DNA of 64,000 bases from Blumeriella jaapii (GCA_009599575.1 VWND01000016.1:434001-498000), one strand, 5' to 3'. Positions 11,700-22,002 are shown, numbered from the stretch's first letter. Notes: generated from the letters alone by a model not told the origin. Program-made: numbers and translations.

Positions 11700-13200
11700 T
11701 CGAACGAAAGCTTTTTCCGAATTTTTAAATTTGTTAACTTCGGGGCAGTTTAAGGCTATATATCTTTTTCTGTTGCATTTATAATATTCGACTTTTGAAT
11801 AATTAGCTATGCGGTGCCTTTTTTTTTAACAGCGATTGCATTTCGAAAAATAAAAGAAATCGTTAGAAGTTTTAGAATTCCAAAGGATTTTATTAGGATT
11901 ATCGTTTTTTCGCTTTCGTTTTTCTTTTTGTAACGTATTTTCGAATCGAGGACGGTATATATTTGTTTTAGCTTTTGAGTTTTGATCGTAAATATAAGTT
12001 TTTTTTTTTTTTTTTTTTTTGCGTTCGTTTCGTCGTTTATTATTTTTCGTTTCGTTGCTAATAATTTTATTAATATTTTCGATACGACGAGCGATTAATA
12101 TTAATTTTTCGTGCGAGCTTATAGCTGCAATATTGCTTCGTTTAATAATTTTTTTTCGAAAAGTAGGTCGGAGTTTTGCGAAAAGCATTTTTTTTTTAAT
12201 CGCATCGTTTATTATTGCAATTGCTATTCGAAATTATTTAAATAAGCAACGAAATCGTTAATTGATTTATGCTTTTTTTGCTTCGTTTTATCGTATAAAT
12301 TCGAAGCCGCGATTTTTCGATTTTTCGCATTTATTAAAAAGTTTAATATTTATTTTTTGAAATCGTTTTATATAATTCGAATGTTCGTAAAACGTCGTTC
12401 GTATTCGGTTTATTTTTTTTTTATTTTATCGTTAAAAGCTAGAATATAAGCGTTAATTTTCTTTTGATTAATATAAAATATTACTTTTTTATTTTAGCGG
12501 AAACTTCGTTTTGCACGCCGAATAAAAGATTAAGCTTTTTTAGTATTTTTTTTTCGATATATTAAAAAGTTTTTTATTTTTAATGCTTTTCGGCTCGAAT
12601 TCGCTGTGTTTTTTATAAAAAGTATAATATGCTTAAAAAAGATGCTAGATCGTTTTTAATAAGTATTATTATCGTAGTGCTTCGAAAATATTTTATAATA
12701 ATCGCTAGCTTGGGTTATTTTCTGTTTTTTTTCAATTGGGGCGGTATTAGGAAATATAAAAACCTTTTTTTCGATATTTTCGAAAGCGTTAAGTTTTCGT
12801 TAAAATTGTTTAATTTTTTTTCGAAATTCGTTTCGGCGTTTTAAGGTTTTTTTAAGTTTTTTAATTGTTTCGTAGATTTTTTTTTTAGTTTTTTTCTGCT
12901 TTATTTTAGCTTATATTTTTTTTACTTTTTTACGTTTATCGTTTTTTTTTTGTTCGGCGCGGGTTCGTTTATTAGCCAGATAAATTAAGGTTTCGATGAA
13001 AGGTTTTTCCGAATCGCTTTAAGCGTGGCCTTTTTTAATAATTTTTTCGATAAAAAAAATTAAAAAGTCGTCGCGTTTTGATAATAGAGTATTTTCGACC
13101 TTTAATAAAACTGGTGACGTTAAAAAAGACGATAATACGGGGTTTTTTTAAGCAGCCGAAAATGCTGGGTCTTTTTAAATAGCTGGAAATACTTGTTTTT
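11700..13200 (-). pseudogene. Element B gag with two zinc knuckles, pseudogene
   Basis: The - strand translation at 11740-11850 shows CNRC...KKRHRIANYSKVEYYKCNRKRYIALNCPE when read in two overlapping pieces. These are two CCHC-type knuckles with one Cys changed to Tyr and one Gly-His changed. The start is uncertain: the 5' LTR ends at 13312 and an open stretch runs 13035-13331, partly leader. Open frames on both strands at 11826-12261 overlap it; only the - strand fits the element. Confidence 0.75.
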
Positions 13201-13311
13201 TGCGAATGCGAAAAGTTATAATATCGATAATAACGATGTAAATGTAGTAGTATAATAGAAGGTTGTTTTAATAGTATCGAACTGCCGTTCCGGTGGATAG
13301 AAAGATTAAAA

Positions 13312-13724
13312 TGTAAAAATTGAAAAAGCAAAGAAATATTAGTTTAGATAATAGAGTTTAAATAAGGTTGGGTTAATAGTCAAACTGATTTTTATTTTTT
13401 ACATTTTTAGTAAAAAGCGTGTATAAATACAAAAAAAAGGGTGGAGCTTTCGAAAAGAGTATTTCTTAGGAAACCAGGCGAATTTTATTTAATATGCTTT
13501 TTCAGCTTTTATTCCGACCTTTTTTATTTTTCTTAATATAACTTTAATAACTGGTTTCTTAGCAATCATTTTTATAAAATGTTTTATCTAAATGTTATTT
13601 CCAGCCCCTATAGTATTATCCGGCCTTCACGGCCTATCCGTAGCGAGTATTATTCGAAGATTGGTAGGAGGCAGAGGGTCTTGGCGGATCACCTGACTTA
13701 TATACGTGATATTGGTTCCTGACA
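13312..13724 (-). repeat. 5' LTR of element B (right copy)
   Basis: 413 bp, less mutated than its partner (for example it ends CTGACA rather than CTGATA). A TATATAAG-like box lies near its outer end on the - strand. Right target duplication TTAAT at 13725-13729. Confidence 0.92.
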
Positions 13725-13729
13725 TTAAT

Positions 13730-13904
13730 TATGGAAACTGTTTATATATATAAAACTTTTTTTTCTTAGCAATTTCTGCCTTCTGCAGTTATTAATTCTA
13801 AGTGAATATTTTTATTACAGAACCAAAGGCTCGTTTCTCATATTATATGAATTCGGCGACCAGTTAACTGATCTCCCAGCCCTCCGACTGATTAGATCGT
13901 CACA
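13730..13904 (+). repeat. 3' LTR of element A, second part
   Basis: Continues the LTR broken at 6372 and ends TCGTCACA at 13904, then the target duplication ATTGA. It is the best preserved copy of this LTR end in the window, with CTCCCAGCCCTCCGACTG unmutated. It forms the left boundary of the gene island. Confidence 0.93.
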
Positions 13905-14350
13905 ATTGACGCCGAAGACAGATTATAAAATATCAAAAAATTTTATATTACACACCCGAAAATTACACACCCGAAAGCAGTTTTCAAACTTCGTATTTGT
14001 CGTAATTTGTATACGTAAACCTTGTAAAAGTTAATTCTATTGTTCCATGAAATACTTTTTGATTAGGTCAAGTTTGGTTTCCACACCCCCACTGTTTTTA
14101 ACCAGGAATAATACTTAACCGATAGACTGTGTATATAATTCTTCCTGAGCTTCCTTCCTTTCAGCTTTTTGTCTGTATCTCAAGGGAAATATACGAGGTT
14201 CTTCACATTTACCTTACAAGCCGCCAGATAAACATTACCAAACTTAGTAAATTTACCTTGGCTATCAAATCAAGTGTATTACAGTAAGTCTGTTTTGGCT
14301 GTGTTGAGTTTACTTTGGCTGCAATGGGGGATACAGAGACTTTTTGCACC
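13905..14350. other. AT-rich rim of the island, no gene seen
   Basis: Unique-looking, moderately AT-rich DNA between element A and the GC-rich island. It holds a perfect 15-base tandem pair (13947-13976) and scattered stops in all frames. I see no gene. Confidence 0.6.
13947..13976. repeat. Perfect 15-bp tandem duplication
   Basis: Two back-to-back copies of attacacacccgaaa at 13947-13961 and 13962-13976. Confidence 0.9.
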
Positions 14351-14375
14351 CTACTGTACGGTACTGTACAGAACC

Positions 14376-14389
14376 GGACCGTACGGTCC
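14376..14389. repeat. 14-bp perfect palindrome
   Basis: ggaccgtacggtcc equals its own reverse complement. It sits in a cluster of GTAC-rich words (14352-14390). It could be a binding site or chance. Confidence 0.5.
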
Positions 14390-14410
14390 CTCCCCCAATG
14401 ACCGGTCCAA

Positions 14411-14431
14411 GAGCCACGAGCCACGAGCCAC
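14411..14431. repeat. Three tandem copies of gagccac
   Basis: Perfect 7-base unit, three copies, followed by an AC dinucleotide run near 14450-14461. Confidence 0.85.
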
Positions 14432-14980
14432 GCCTTTGCCTTCCTGAGCTACACACACACACTCCCCTACTTCCCGAGTCGTGCAGAGACCGGTCGAGAG
14501 ACGCGAACCTTTGAAAGGCATCGTTCGAGATTCGAGAGCCGAGATTTCAAGAGCCGTCCCATTTCCAACTTCCGGAATGTTCTCTCCCCCCCGACCGAGC
14601 GGGCATCGCACGAGAGCGTGACGTTAGCGCAGTAGCAGAACGTCGGTGCCGCACGCTCACCTCGACACTTCCATCTCACATCCCGTGCGGCACCGTCGTC
14701 GCCCGAAGCGCGTGCCGGGGGGACCCCATCGAAGGGCCGTCCTGGCGTGCATGAGACAGCGGTGGCCTCGACGCCACGCCATGGCACAAGATGGCTGGAT
14801 CTGGTGCCCGCCCGGACCGTACACACCGGACCGACGGTGCTTCAAGTGGTCAGGCACGCCTGGCCATCCCCGTGGCCGTGCCCCGACCACATTGGAGACG
14901 TGCTCACCCCGTTCCCCGAGAGCGCGTTCGTGGCGCGTTCTGGAACGGCTCTTGGACGGCGCCACGAGGGCCACAGCGGG

Positions 14981-15074
14981 TGCTGGGTGCTGCTGGGTGC
15001 TGGGTGCTGGGTGCTGGGTGTGGGCGCTGGGTGTGGGTGCTGGGTGTTGCGGTGCTGCGGTGCTGCCGTGCTGC
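14981..15074. repeat. TGCTGGG-type minisatellite
   Basis: Seven-base unit tgctggg with tgtgggcg, ctgctggg and tgctgcgg variants. Strong G-run periodicity on the + strand could form G-quadruplex structures. Confidence 0.9.
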
Positions 15075-15330
15075 AGATGGCTTGTCTGTGTGAAGGGCAG
15101 GGCTGGGCAGGTGGTTGGCTACTTCGCTTGGTTGGTTGTTTTCCTCTTAAGCGCTCGCTGTTGTGGCGCGATGGCCATCCGAACCTCCTCCGGCTGTTCT
15201 GGGCACAGGTAACGTGATCATGTCACGCGACCACCGAACGGAGCTTCGGCTCTTCGGTTCTTCCGCTCTGCCCCTGACGTCGGACGTGCAGCCGGGGCTC
15301 AAGCCGGCCCGAACTCTCCCTGGCCGGCAC

Positions 15331-15357
15331 GGGGACGGGGACGGCGACGGCGACGGG
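15331..15357. repeat. GGGGAC/GGCGAC hexanucleotide repeat
   Basis: Four to five degenerate copies of a GGNGAC unit. Confidence 0.8.
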
Positions 15358-15452
15358 ACTGCACACTCTTGGCTGCCGAACGGAACACGTTCCGGCGCCG
15401 TTGCTACGTGGATCAGGAGCGGCAGGTCCCGTCTGGGATCTCGGCCGGCCAC

Positions 15453-15476
15453 CCTCACAGTCCTCACAGTCCTCAC
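15453..15476. repeat. cctcacagt tandem repeat
   Basis: Nine-base unit, two full copies plus six bases. Confidence 0.85.
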
Positions 15477-15614
15477 GTGCAGAACGGTGCTGTACGGGAC
15501 AGGACTGTACAGACGGTACAGGACACACCTCTCTATTTTGGCAGGACTTGGCCGGCGGGCTGCCGCTGCGACCATCGACGGACCTTCACCCCATCGGCCA
15601 TGCAGAGGAAGTAG

Positions 15615-15694
15615 GGTGCAGTGCGGTGCAGTGCGGTGCAGTGCTGTGCTCTACTGTGCTCTACAGTGCTGCGCTCTACGGTGCTGTGCTGTAC
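15615..15694. repeat. ggtgcagtgc / tgtgctctac minisatellite
   Basis: Three perfect ten-base units followed by diverged ten-base units up to a GTAC word. Confidence 0.85.
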
Positions 15695-16100
15695 ATAGGA
15701 CGTCGTGACTATTCTTAGATGGCCGGAACACCGGGAGTGGGACGACCGCCCACCCACTCACCACACACGGCACTGACGGCAGCAGCCTGGGGCCTCGACT
15801 CGAACTCTGTGCCCCCCGTACCCTACGCGATTCGTTTTCTCTGCCAGGCCGGAGACCCTGATCTCTCGCCTCGCGCGCATCAATCGGTGATCCACAAAAC
15901 CTACTCCAACCTTTCGCGGCCGCGCGGGTTTTTGGTTCGCTGGGATGATCGAGGCTCCGGGGGGGCCCCAACACGCACGCGCAAAGCGGGCAATGACGCC
16001 GGGCGGTCAGGACGACGACATAGTACCGCATGTACCGTCCTGTAGTACACACCGTGAGCTCAGGGGCCGAGCGGGATGGAATGATGGGGATGGAAATGCC

Positions 16101-16142
16101 GCGACGAGACGGCGCCGACGGCGACGACGGCGACGCGACGGG
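16101..16142. repeat. GCGAC/GGCGAC repeat
   Basis: Degenerate GC-rich cluster of CGACGG-type units. Confidence 0.75.
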
Positions 16143-16359
16143 ACGAGCAGTGGCCGGAGGAGGGCGCGGCCACGCAAAAGACCGACACCTCCCGCCCGGC
16201 AGGAATGGAGGGAGGGAGGAGTGCGCATGGAGTCGTAGGAGAGGAGAAGGAATGGAAGGGATGCAATGCTGGCGGGATCGATGGCACGTGACCCGGCACT
16301 CAGATACACCCGAGTGGTCGCAGCGTTTCTCGCGGCGGCCCCTGTCCTGGTCGGTACAG

Positions 16360-16421
16360 TTTGTGCTGTTTGTGCTGCTTGTGCTGCTTGTGCTGTTTGT
16401 GCTGTTGGTGCTGTTGGTGCT
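16360..16421. repeat. Nine-base minisatellite tttgtgctg
   Basis: Seven tandem copies with T/C and T/G variants at unit positions 1 and 3. It creates a spurious Phe/Val/Leu-rich frame. Confidence 0.9.
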
Positions 16422-16850
16422 ACGCTGTAAGCTACAGTACGTACTGCACGTTACGTACGAGGTACACTATGTACAGTGCGGGATAGTGCGGTGCGATGCT
16501 CTGGGTGCGCGTTACGGTATTGAGCGTGTGCAGTTATGTAGCGCACAGGATGTACATCCATCCATTCATACTGTGTACATACAGACCTACCTACAAACAG
16601 ACAGACACACTATTCTATACCACCGTTCACCCCCCCCCCCTGGTTCTTCCCTCCGCACGGCTGCGGCTCCGATCTTGGCATTCCCCCCTTCCTCAAAACC
16701 CACTTCACGCTTCCCTCTCCGCTCCACTCGCGCCCTCCCTCTAACCGCACTAGCTGCGTGCGTGCTTGCTTGCTTGGCTTTTTCTCTTCTCCTGACTGAC
16801 ACTGCGCTCGACCTACATCTTCCTTTCGCCCCCCTCTTTATCACTCCCTC

Positions 16851-16878
16851 ACCATCACCACCATCACCACCACCACCC
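16851..16878. repeat. CACCAT/CACCAC microsatellite
   Basis: Trinucleotide-based run within the CT-rich leader. Confidence 0.8.
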
Positions 16879-17080
16879 TCTTCTCTTCTTGCACAGTCTT
16901 CCGGCTACAAGCGGAATCACAGTCCTTACACACCAATACCGCACCTCACCCACGCTCCTTTTCCCACTATCCTCCCTCTCCCCCCCCCGTTGGCCGGTCG
17001 TTCCACCTTCTGTCGTCCACACCGACCGCTTCACTGCCATTCTTCAACTTTCCTGCTAGATCCAGCGAAAGCCGTTCCTT

Positions 17081-17141
17081 CTGCTGCTGCTGCTACCACT
17101 ACCGCTACCACTATCACTACCACTACCCTCTACCTCTACCA
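17081..17141. repeat. CTG run followed by ACTACC/CTCTACC repeats
   Basis: Five CTG triplets, then about eight six-base units, within the presumed leader. Confidence 0.85.
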
Positions 17142-17328
17142 CTCTTTATCTTGATACCATCGACTCGATCGCACACACGCTGCCACCCGATTCGCCCTCT
17201 CGCGACTCGCCGGCTATCGACTCATCGCTCCGGGAGAACGCGTGGAACTGGAACTCGCCCTACATATATACAGCCCCATTGGATACCAGAAGCACGTCAA
17301 GAGGAAGAAGAGCACTACGCGGCCAACC

Positions 17329-19262
17329 ATGGACCTCTTCTCGGTCCAAGAGGATACCCGATCCCTGTCGGAGATCTCGCACGAGGACGCGTCGGCTATG
17401 GTCAAGATGTCGTCAACTCCCAGCCCCACGGCCTCGGCCGTGGCCAGTGGCTCGTCGGCCTCGAGGAGACCGCCCAGGAAAAGCACCCTGACGCAACAGC
17501 AGAAGAACCAGAAACGCCAACGCGCCACGCGCGATCAATTGGTCACGCTGGAGATGGAGTTCAACAAAAACCCGACGCCAACCGCGACCGTCAGAGAGAG
17601 GATAGCGGAGGATATCAACATGACGGAGCGCTCGGTGCAAATTTGGTTTCAAAACAGGTAAGTCACCACCCCACCCATGTTCCTCGGTTGGTCGTGCAGC
17701 AACCAACATACCATCAGACGCGCCAAATTGAAGTTGCTTGCGAAGAAGAGCATCGAAACGGGTGAGGACTGCGATGCAATCCCCGAGGCCATGCGCCAGT
17801 ATCTCGCCATCCAAGCGATGGAGTCGGGAAAGGCGTTGGGAGGAAACTTTCTGGGCCGATCAGGTCTCATGCCTTATGGTAGTGGTAGTTTGATGATGGG
17901 AGGGGACCAAGGCGCACAAGGCAAAGTTGGTATGTCGGATGGGATTCACCTGACTCGTTCCTCCCGTAGCTGACAGACTCGATAGTGATCCACCACCTAT
18001 CGTGTCGCTCGTTGAGCATCGGCTCGTGGAGACGGGTCGGCCAAAGTACCATGGACTTGATTATCTTCTACTCGCCGGGGAAGGGATGCATGACGTACTA
18101 CATCAACAACGACCAGGCCGGCTACAAGATCGAGTACCCTTTCGCCTTTATCAAGAACATCTATCTTGAGAATGGAGATGCGGAATCTGGAAAGCCGGGT
18201 GGCATGGTCATTGAGCTCAACCGACCCCCGAACTTCTTCATGGACTCTTCGGGATCCGGCGGGTTTTTTCAATGCGGCGACTTCACAGAAGACCAGCAGG
18301 CTTCGCAGCAAATGATCCACCACCTCGGGGGACACCCGAAGGTTCTGAGTGGTCAACTCGCCAAGCTGGTTTCTCTCGAATCTTTCATGACTCGTCACAA
18401 CTCATTCGAATCACAGCAAGTGCCGGCGTCTGCTCCTGTGTCTCCAATCGGCATGCGTCCCGCGTCCCAGCCGAACTACAATGCCCAGGCGCATGTGGGC
18501 ATGTTCCAGGAGGGGTGGGGTGTGAACCTGAACGTGAACCCTCCTGGTCACCGAGGCCCTGGCCACAAGAGACAGAGGAGTCGATCTGTTCCTATGGCCG
18601 TAGACTTCTCGATGTTCAACAACACCATGCCCTCGTTCCTCATCCAACACCCGGGCGAGAACCAACAGCAATCACACAACCCGAACATCTTTGCACCCAT
18701 CCCACAACAGCCAAACAATTTGGGGCCTCTGGAGAACAACTTGCGAGTCGATACCTCGACTGGATACGGCATAGACTTCAGACAGTACCCCGTTTCTGCC
18801 GCGTCGGTCACGACGCCGTCGGAATTCGCAAGCCCGGGATACTTCACCCAAGGTCCGAACACGGGCGGGCTTCCTGCGTCGTCGTTTAACGAATCTCAAT
18901 TCGGTGTTCCGTTTCTCTCACCTAACCCCATGGCCGACCCTGCGCATGGCATGATCCAGCCCTCGGTCTCGCCAATCTCCTTCATGGGCCACGGCGACCC
19001 GGCTATTGTGGATCAATCGCCGCCCATGATGATGCACCGCAGCGCTTCTGCGGATGTGTACTCCATGCACCACGACCACTCCAACCTTTCTGACGATGGC
19101 ACCGGACTCAACGAGATGTATTCAAAACACACTCTGAACATCCCTATGCACCCCCACTCGCCCTCCTTTACCGAACAATCGCAAGCCGACATGGACATGA
19201 ATCAACTTGTCTCGTTTGACGAAACCCCAGCAAGCCTCTCCCCAGAGACCATTCCACAATAA
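17329..19262 (+). CDS. Homeodomain transcription factor, HTF1/HOX2-like (three exons)
   Basis: Join 17329-17657, 17718-17929, 17986-19262; 605 residues. Nuclear DNA-binding regulator by family. The start is the first in-frame ATG, with A at -3 and G at +4 (ccaaccATGG); no ATG lies upstream in that frame. Residues 1-50 are acidic then Ser/Pro/Ala-rich. The homeodomain spans about 58-117 ([10 protein letters not shown] at its start; recognition helix with WFQNRRAKLK), keeping Trp48, Phe49, Gln50, Asn51 and Arg53. A second conserved block at 181-320 ([35 protein letters not shown]) is shared, as far as I recall, with fungal homeobox proteins needed for conidium formation (HTF1 of Fusarium/Magnaporthe); its function is unknown to me. 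A basic patch KRQRSRS (375-381) may be a nuclear signal. The tail 321-605 is Pro/Ser/Gln/Asn/Met-rich and probably disordered. Codon use is GC-rich and free of RIP damage, unlike both flanks. The family assignment is strong; the orthologue name is an inference. Confidence 0.93.
17658..17717 (+). other. Intron 1 of the homeobox gene
   Basis: 60 bp, GTAAGT...CATCAG. Removal joins WFQN-R to RAKLK inside the homeodomain recognition helix, restoring the invariant Arg-Arg. An earlier AG (gtgcag, ending about 17700) would break the motif. Confidence 0.92.
17930..17985 (+). other. Intron 2 of the homeobox gene
   Basis: 56 bp, GTATGT...GATAG. A CTGAC branch-site candidate lies at about 17970-17974, 11 bases before the acceptor. 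Splicing gives [12 protein letters not shown] in frame. An alternative acceptor at 17969 would precede the branch site and fits less well. Confidence 0.88.
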
Positions 19263-19650
19263 TCAGGCATCGTTGCACTCATGGCTGGTCCACACCTTGG
19301 CATCATGTCTGACAGCGCTCTGGGGTGTTTGGCTGCTTCACGCTTGGTAGACGAGGACACAGACAGTAGTCTGTGATTTGGGGGAACGGAGCGATACATG
19401 GGCGGCGTTCTTTCCGCTGGTTTCCCTGGTTTCGATCGATGGGCGGTATACTATACACTGACGGCCTACGCGCGTTGAGATTTCCGATCTTTGCGGCTGA
19501 GATTCCCTCCACCTAATCAGCCACACATCATTTCCTCTTTGTTTTTGCTCTATGCCACGAACCTACACGACATTAAATTCTAGCCCGACTTGCTTGGCTA
19601 GCTCCGCAGTCGCGCTCCTTCCATCTTTGGCCATGGCCTTTTGCCTTTTG
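19263..19650 (+). terminator. 3' untranslated region of the homeobox gene, approximate
   Basis: Non-coding DNA after the TAA stop. A CATTAAATTC word near 19570 is a possible polyadenylation element, but the end is not fixed by a clear signal. Confidence 0.35.
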
Positions 19651-20403
19651 TGTTGGCCGGTGTGCCCGTGCTATTTCCTTCATGTTCTTGCGAGACATGT
19701 TCCGAGTTCATTTTTATGAGGAGGTCTGAGGGGGAGATGATATCCATGGTGGCAGGCAGCGGCCGGAAGTGTACCGACGTTTCTCGAGATAACGTGCGTG
19801 AGGAGGGGGGTCGGTCTTGGTTAGGTAGTGTTGAGAGCTGTGGTTGATGTCGCTGATGCATGATCGAGATCATGGCGGGCTTAATATCGGAAACTTCACT
19901 ATCGAGATTACATTGACCGTTCCGCGCGTGTGCATCTCCAGTGATTGACGACGTGATTCCACACGCCCACCGTCCGCAGCCCACCTTGGTCGCGAGCGGA
20001 GGAGGACCGTGGGCTCGTTGCCGCTGGGATGCCTCCTAGAAGAATGAGTCAAGTTGGTTCTCAAAATCGGGGATGTATTTTTCTAAAAGGGTAGAGGCCT
20101 CGGAAAAGTTTAAATACAGATTAGGCTGGTCCGTGCCTTTAGTATGGCTTGGAGCTTCAGGCCATAACAAGTCCTTTTTTAAAAAGTTTTCGCTCCGAAA
20201 GCTTTTTGATTGCAAAAATCAAATTTGAAACGCTAAAATTTGCAAAATGTATTTTTTTTTAGGAAAGTATTAATATATAATACTTTATTGATTTTTAATT
20301 AATTTGTTGAATTAAATTTTTATTTCCTTTTATGATTTATAAAAGTTTCTTTAAGTAAAAAGCCATGTTTTTCGTAGTCAGAAGCATATTTTAAAACTGA
20401 AAG
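19651..20403. other. Right rim of the island, no gene seen
   Basis: Normal composition to about 20060, then increasingly AT-rich up to the edge of element D. A 128-codon - strand frame at 19598-19984 has no recognisable domain. The last five bases GAAAG are the presumed left target duplication of element D. Confidence 0.55.
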
Positions 20404-20670
20404 TGTAACGATCTAATCAGTCGGAGGGCTGGGAGATCAGTCAACTGGTCGCCGTATTCACATGGTATGAAAAACGAGCCTTTGGTTCTGTAACAAAAAT
20501 ATTTATTCAGAATTAACAATTGCAAAAGGCAAAAGTTATTAAAAATTTTTTTTTTATATATATAAATAATTTTTATAATTAATAAAAAACCCATCAGAAA
20601 ACCAGAAAACTTGCAACTATACGTAGTTGCTAGAGTAATACGAAAGGTGGCAAAAAAATAAATCGTTATA
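20404..20670 (-). repeat. 3' LTR of element D
   Basis: 267 bp from TGTAACGA to TCGTTATA (+ strand). The first 100 bases next to the island are little mutated (TCAGTCGGAGGGCTGGGAG kept), whereas the half toward the interior is nearly all A and T. The primer tract (- strand GGACGGGAAGGTAA) follows at 20671-20685. Confidence 0.92.
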
Positions 20671-20685
20671 TTACCTTCCCGTCCG

Positions 20686-21735
20686 AAAAAAGCGCGCCCT
20701 CGAGCTTTTGTTTATTAATACGTCGCTATTCAAATAATCGTACGAATCTAAATCCTCGGAATACGCTTTTAGCCAATTTATAAGTTTTGCAGAAAAACCG
20801 GAAAGCTTTTTATACGCCAAATAAAAGTCGCACATTTTTAAAAAAGCGTATATAAAATCAAACGCGAAATACCACGTGAAATTTTTAGTTAAGCTTATTT
20901 AAAAAGCTTTATATTAAAAATTCTTCCGCTGCATTCGATAAACGATTAATTTTTCGATTTCGTATTTAAGCTTACTAATTATATTAATAAATTTAGAGGC
21001 TAAATTAATCTGATTTGAAAGCGCATCGTTAGCTGCTTTACGCAGTCGATTAGCGTGAAAAATTAAATGTACGTTTATAATACTAAAAAGGTTTAATTTA
21101 AAAGCGTTGTCGAAAATTTTAATTATTATTTTAAAAAGGCCGTTTACATAATTATCGAATTTGCGAAAAAGCCGAAAGGTCGGAAATAAACGCATGTCGA
21201 ACTATACGTAATCGCTAACGTTAAAATCGATCGCGCGGCGAAACTTATTCGTATTTTATTTTATTTTATCGTAAGCTTATTAAAAATGCGATTTAACGAG
21301 GTTTAAAGCGTCGTAATAACGGCGAGCGTACGCACGAGTTTCGTTTGCGTTTAATTTATATAAAAAATAAAAAAAAAGAAAAGTATCGAGTTTTTAATTT
21401 TAATTAATATAAAAAATATAATCGTATATAATTTTGTAAAATGAAAAGCCATTTAGACTTTCGTAAAAAAAATTATTTAAGCGAAATCTATTATTAGAAA
21501 AGATTCGCTTTAATCGTTTTAATAAAAATTTACGAAAAATCGAAAGCGTTTTTGCAAATATTAATTGTAAATTTCGGTCTGACCGTCGATTTCGGAATAA
21601 GCGGCTATCGAAAACTTTAATTACGTACCGAAAATTTTATTTAATTCAGACCAGAAAATAAATTAATATTAAAAGCCACGATCGTTAATAATGCTTTTTA
21701 AAAGGCCAAAATACTTATATACGTGGAATATATAT
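20686..21735 (-). pseudogene. Element D integrase C-terminus, pseudogene
   Basis: - strand open piece 20914-21195 (MRLFPTFRLFRKF ... YEIEKLIVYRMQRK) aligns with 5755-6036 of element A. The tail downstream (to 20700) and upstream integrase core are stop-ridden. Cut at 21735 by element E. Confidence 0.82.
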
Positions 21736-22002
21736 TGTAACGACTCACTCTTTTGCCACCTCTCGTTTCACCCCAGCAACTACGTATAGCTGCAAGCTCC
21801 CTGGTTTCCTGGTGGGTCTACCATTAACTGTAAAAACTATTTATATATATAAGGCATTTTTCTTTTAGCACCTTTGCTTTTTGCAGTTATTAATTCTAAG
21901 TGAATATTTTTGTTACAAAACCAAAAGCTCGTTTTTTATATTATATAAATACGGCGACCAGTTGATTGATTTTTTGATTTTTCGATTGATTAAATCGTTA
22001 TA
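21736..22002 (+). repeat. 5' LTR of element E
   Basis: 267 bp, TGTAACGA to TCGTTATA. The outer start is well preserved (GCCACCTCTCG, CTGCAAGCTCCCTGG); the inner end is fully converted to T-rich DNA around retained CG dinucleotides. Confidence 0.92.

Larger units (their letters stand above)
6373..13724 (-). mobile_element. Ty3-type chromodomain retrotransposon B, nested in element A's 3' LTR
   Basis: 7352 bp, flanked by TTAAT at 6368-6372 and 13725-13729. LTRs are 6373-6786 and 13312-13724. Gene order on the - strand is gag with two zinc knuckles, RT, RNase H, integrase, chromodomain, then about 1.2 kb of non-pol DNA before the 3' LTR. The polypurine tract (- strand A-run ending GTAA) sits at 6787-6800. 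Stops throughout. Its LTRs are unrelated to family A. Confidence 0.93.
129..13904 (+). mobile_element. Ty3-type LTR retrotransposon A (family A), interrupted by element B
   Basis: Complete but dead element of about 6.4 kb without its insert. LTRs lie at 129-397 and 6280-6372 plus 13730-13904. The family's terminal inverted repeat is TGTGACGA...TCGTCACA, still readable at 13897-13904. Flanking duplications are ATTAA (124-128) and ATTGA (13905-13909), differing by one G-to-A change. Internal order is gag, protease, reverse transcriptase, RNase H, integrase, which is Ty3/gypsy order. A purine-rich tract precedes the 3' LTR. Element B is inserted at 6373-13724. At least six more copies or fragments of this family follow in the window (D, E, I, L1, L2 and their LTRs). 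Confidence 0.93.
14432..16620. other. GC-rich intergenic region full of short tandem repeats
   Basis: No gene supported. Long open frames occur on both strands in several registers at once, as expected for GC-rich low-complexity DNA, and none shows a recognisable domain. Distinct microsatellites and minisatellites are listed separately. Confidence 0.6.
16621..17328 (+). promoter_or_regulatory. Pyrimidine-rich core promoter and leader of the homeobox gene
   Basis: From 16630 to 17155 the + strand is dominated by C and T, with long CCCTCT, CCACTAC and CTTCC runs, a pattern common just upstream of transcription starts in filamentous fungi. It includes CACCAT repeats (16851-16878) and a CTG/ACTACC array (17081-17141). 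The segment 17155-17328 loses the bias and leads to the first ATG of the long frame. The start site itself is not determined, and no TATA box is claimed. Confidence 0.55.

Noticed and set aside
11826..12261. Overlapping open frames on both strands inside element B
   Set aside because: They overlap the zinc-knuckle gag; only the - strand fits, and the + strand frame is hydrophobic shadow sequence.
13312..13904. A single hybrid LTR at the island edge
   Set aside because: It resolves into B's 5' LTR (to 13724), the TTAAT duplication and the rest of A's 3' LTR, each matched by a partner elsewhere.
14981..15074. CRISPR-like regular repeats
   Set aside because: Units are contiguous with no spacers and the sequence is eukaryotic; it is a minisatellite.
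14646..15212. 188-codon open frame in the repeat-rich region
   Set aside because: Several overlapping frames on both strands are equally long; GC-rich DNA lacks stops by chance and the translation crosses the tgctggg array.
16030..17154. 374-codon + strand open frame upstream of the homeobox gene
   Set aside because: It runs through minisatellites and the CT-rich leader; its translation is simple-sequence (Phe/Val/Leu and Ser/Pro/Thr runs) with no domain, and other frames are open over the same DNA.
19598..19984. 128-codon - strand open frame after the homeobox gene
   Set aside because: No recognisable domain, overlaps the presumed 3' region, and no promoter-like pyrimidine tract is seen on that strand.
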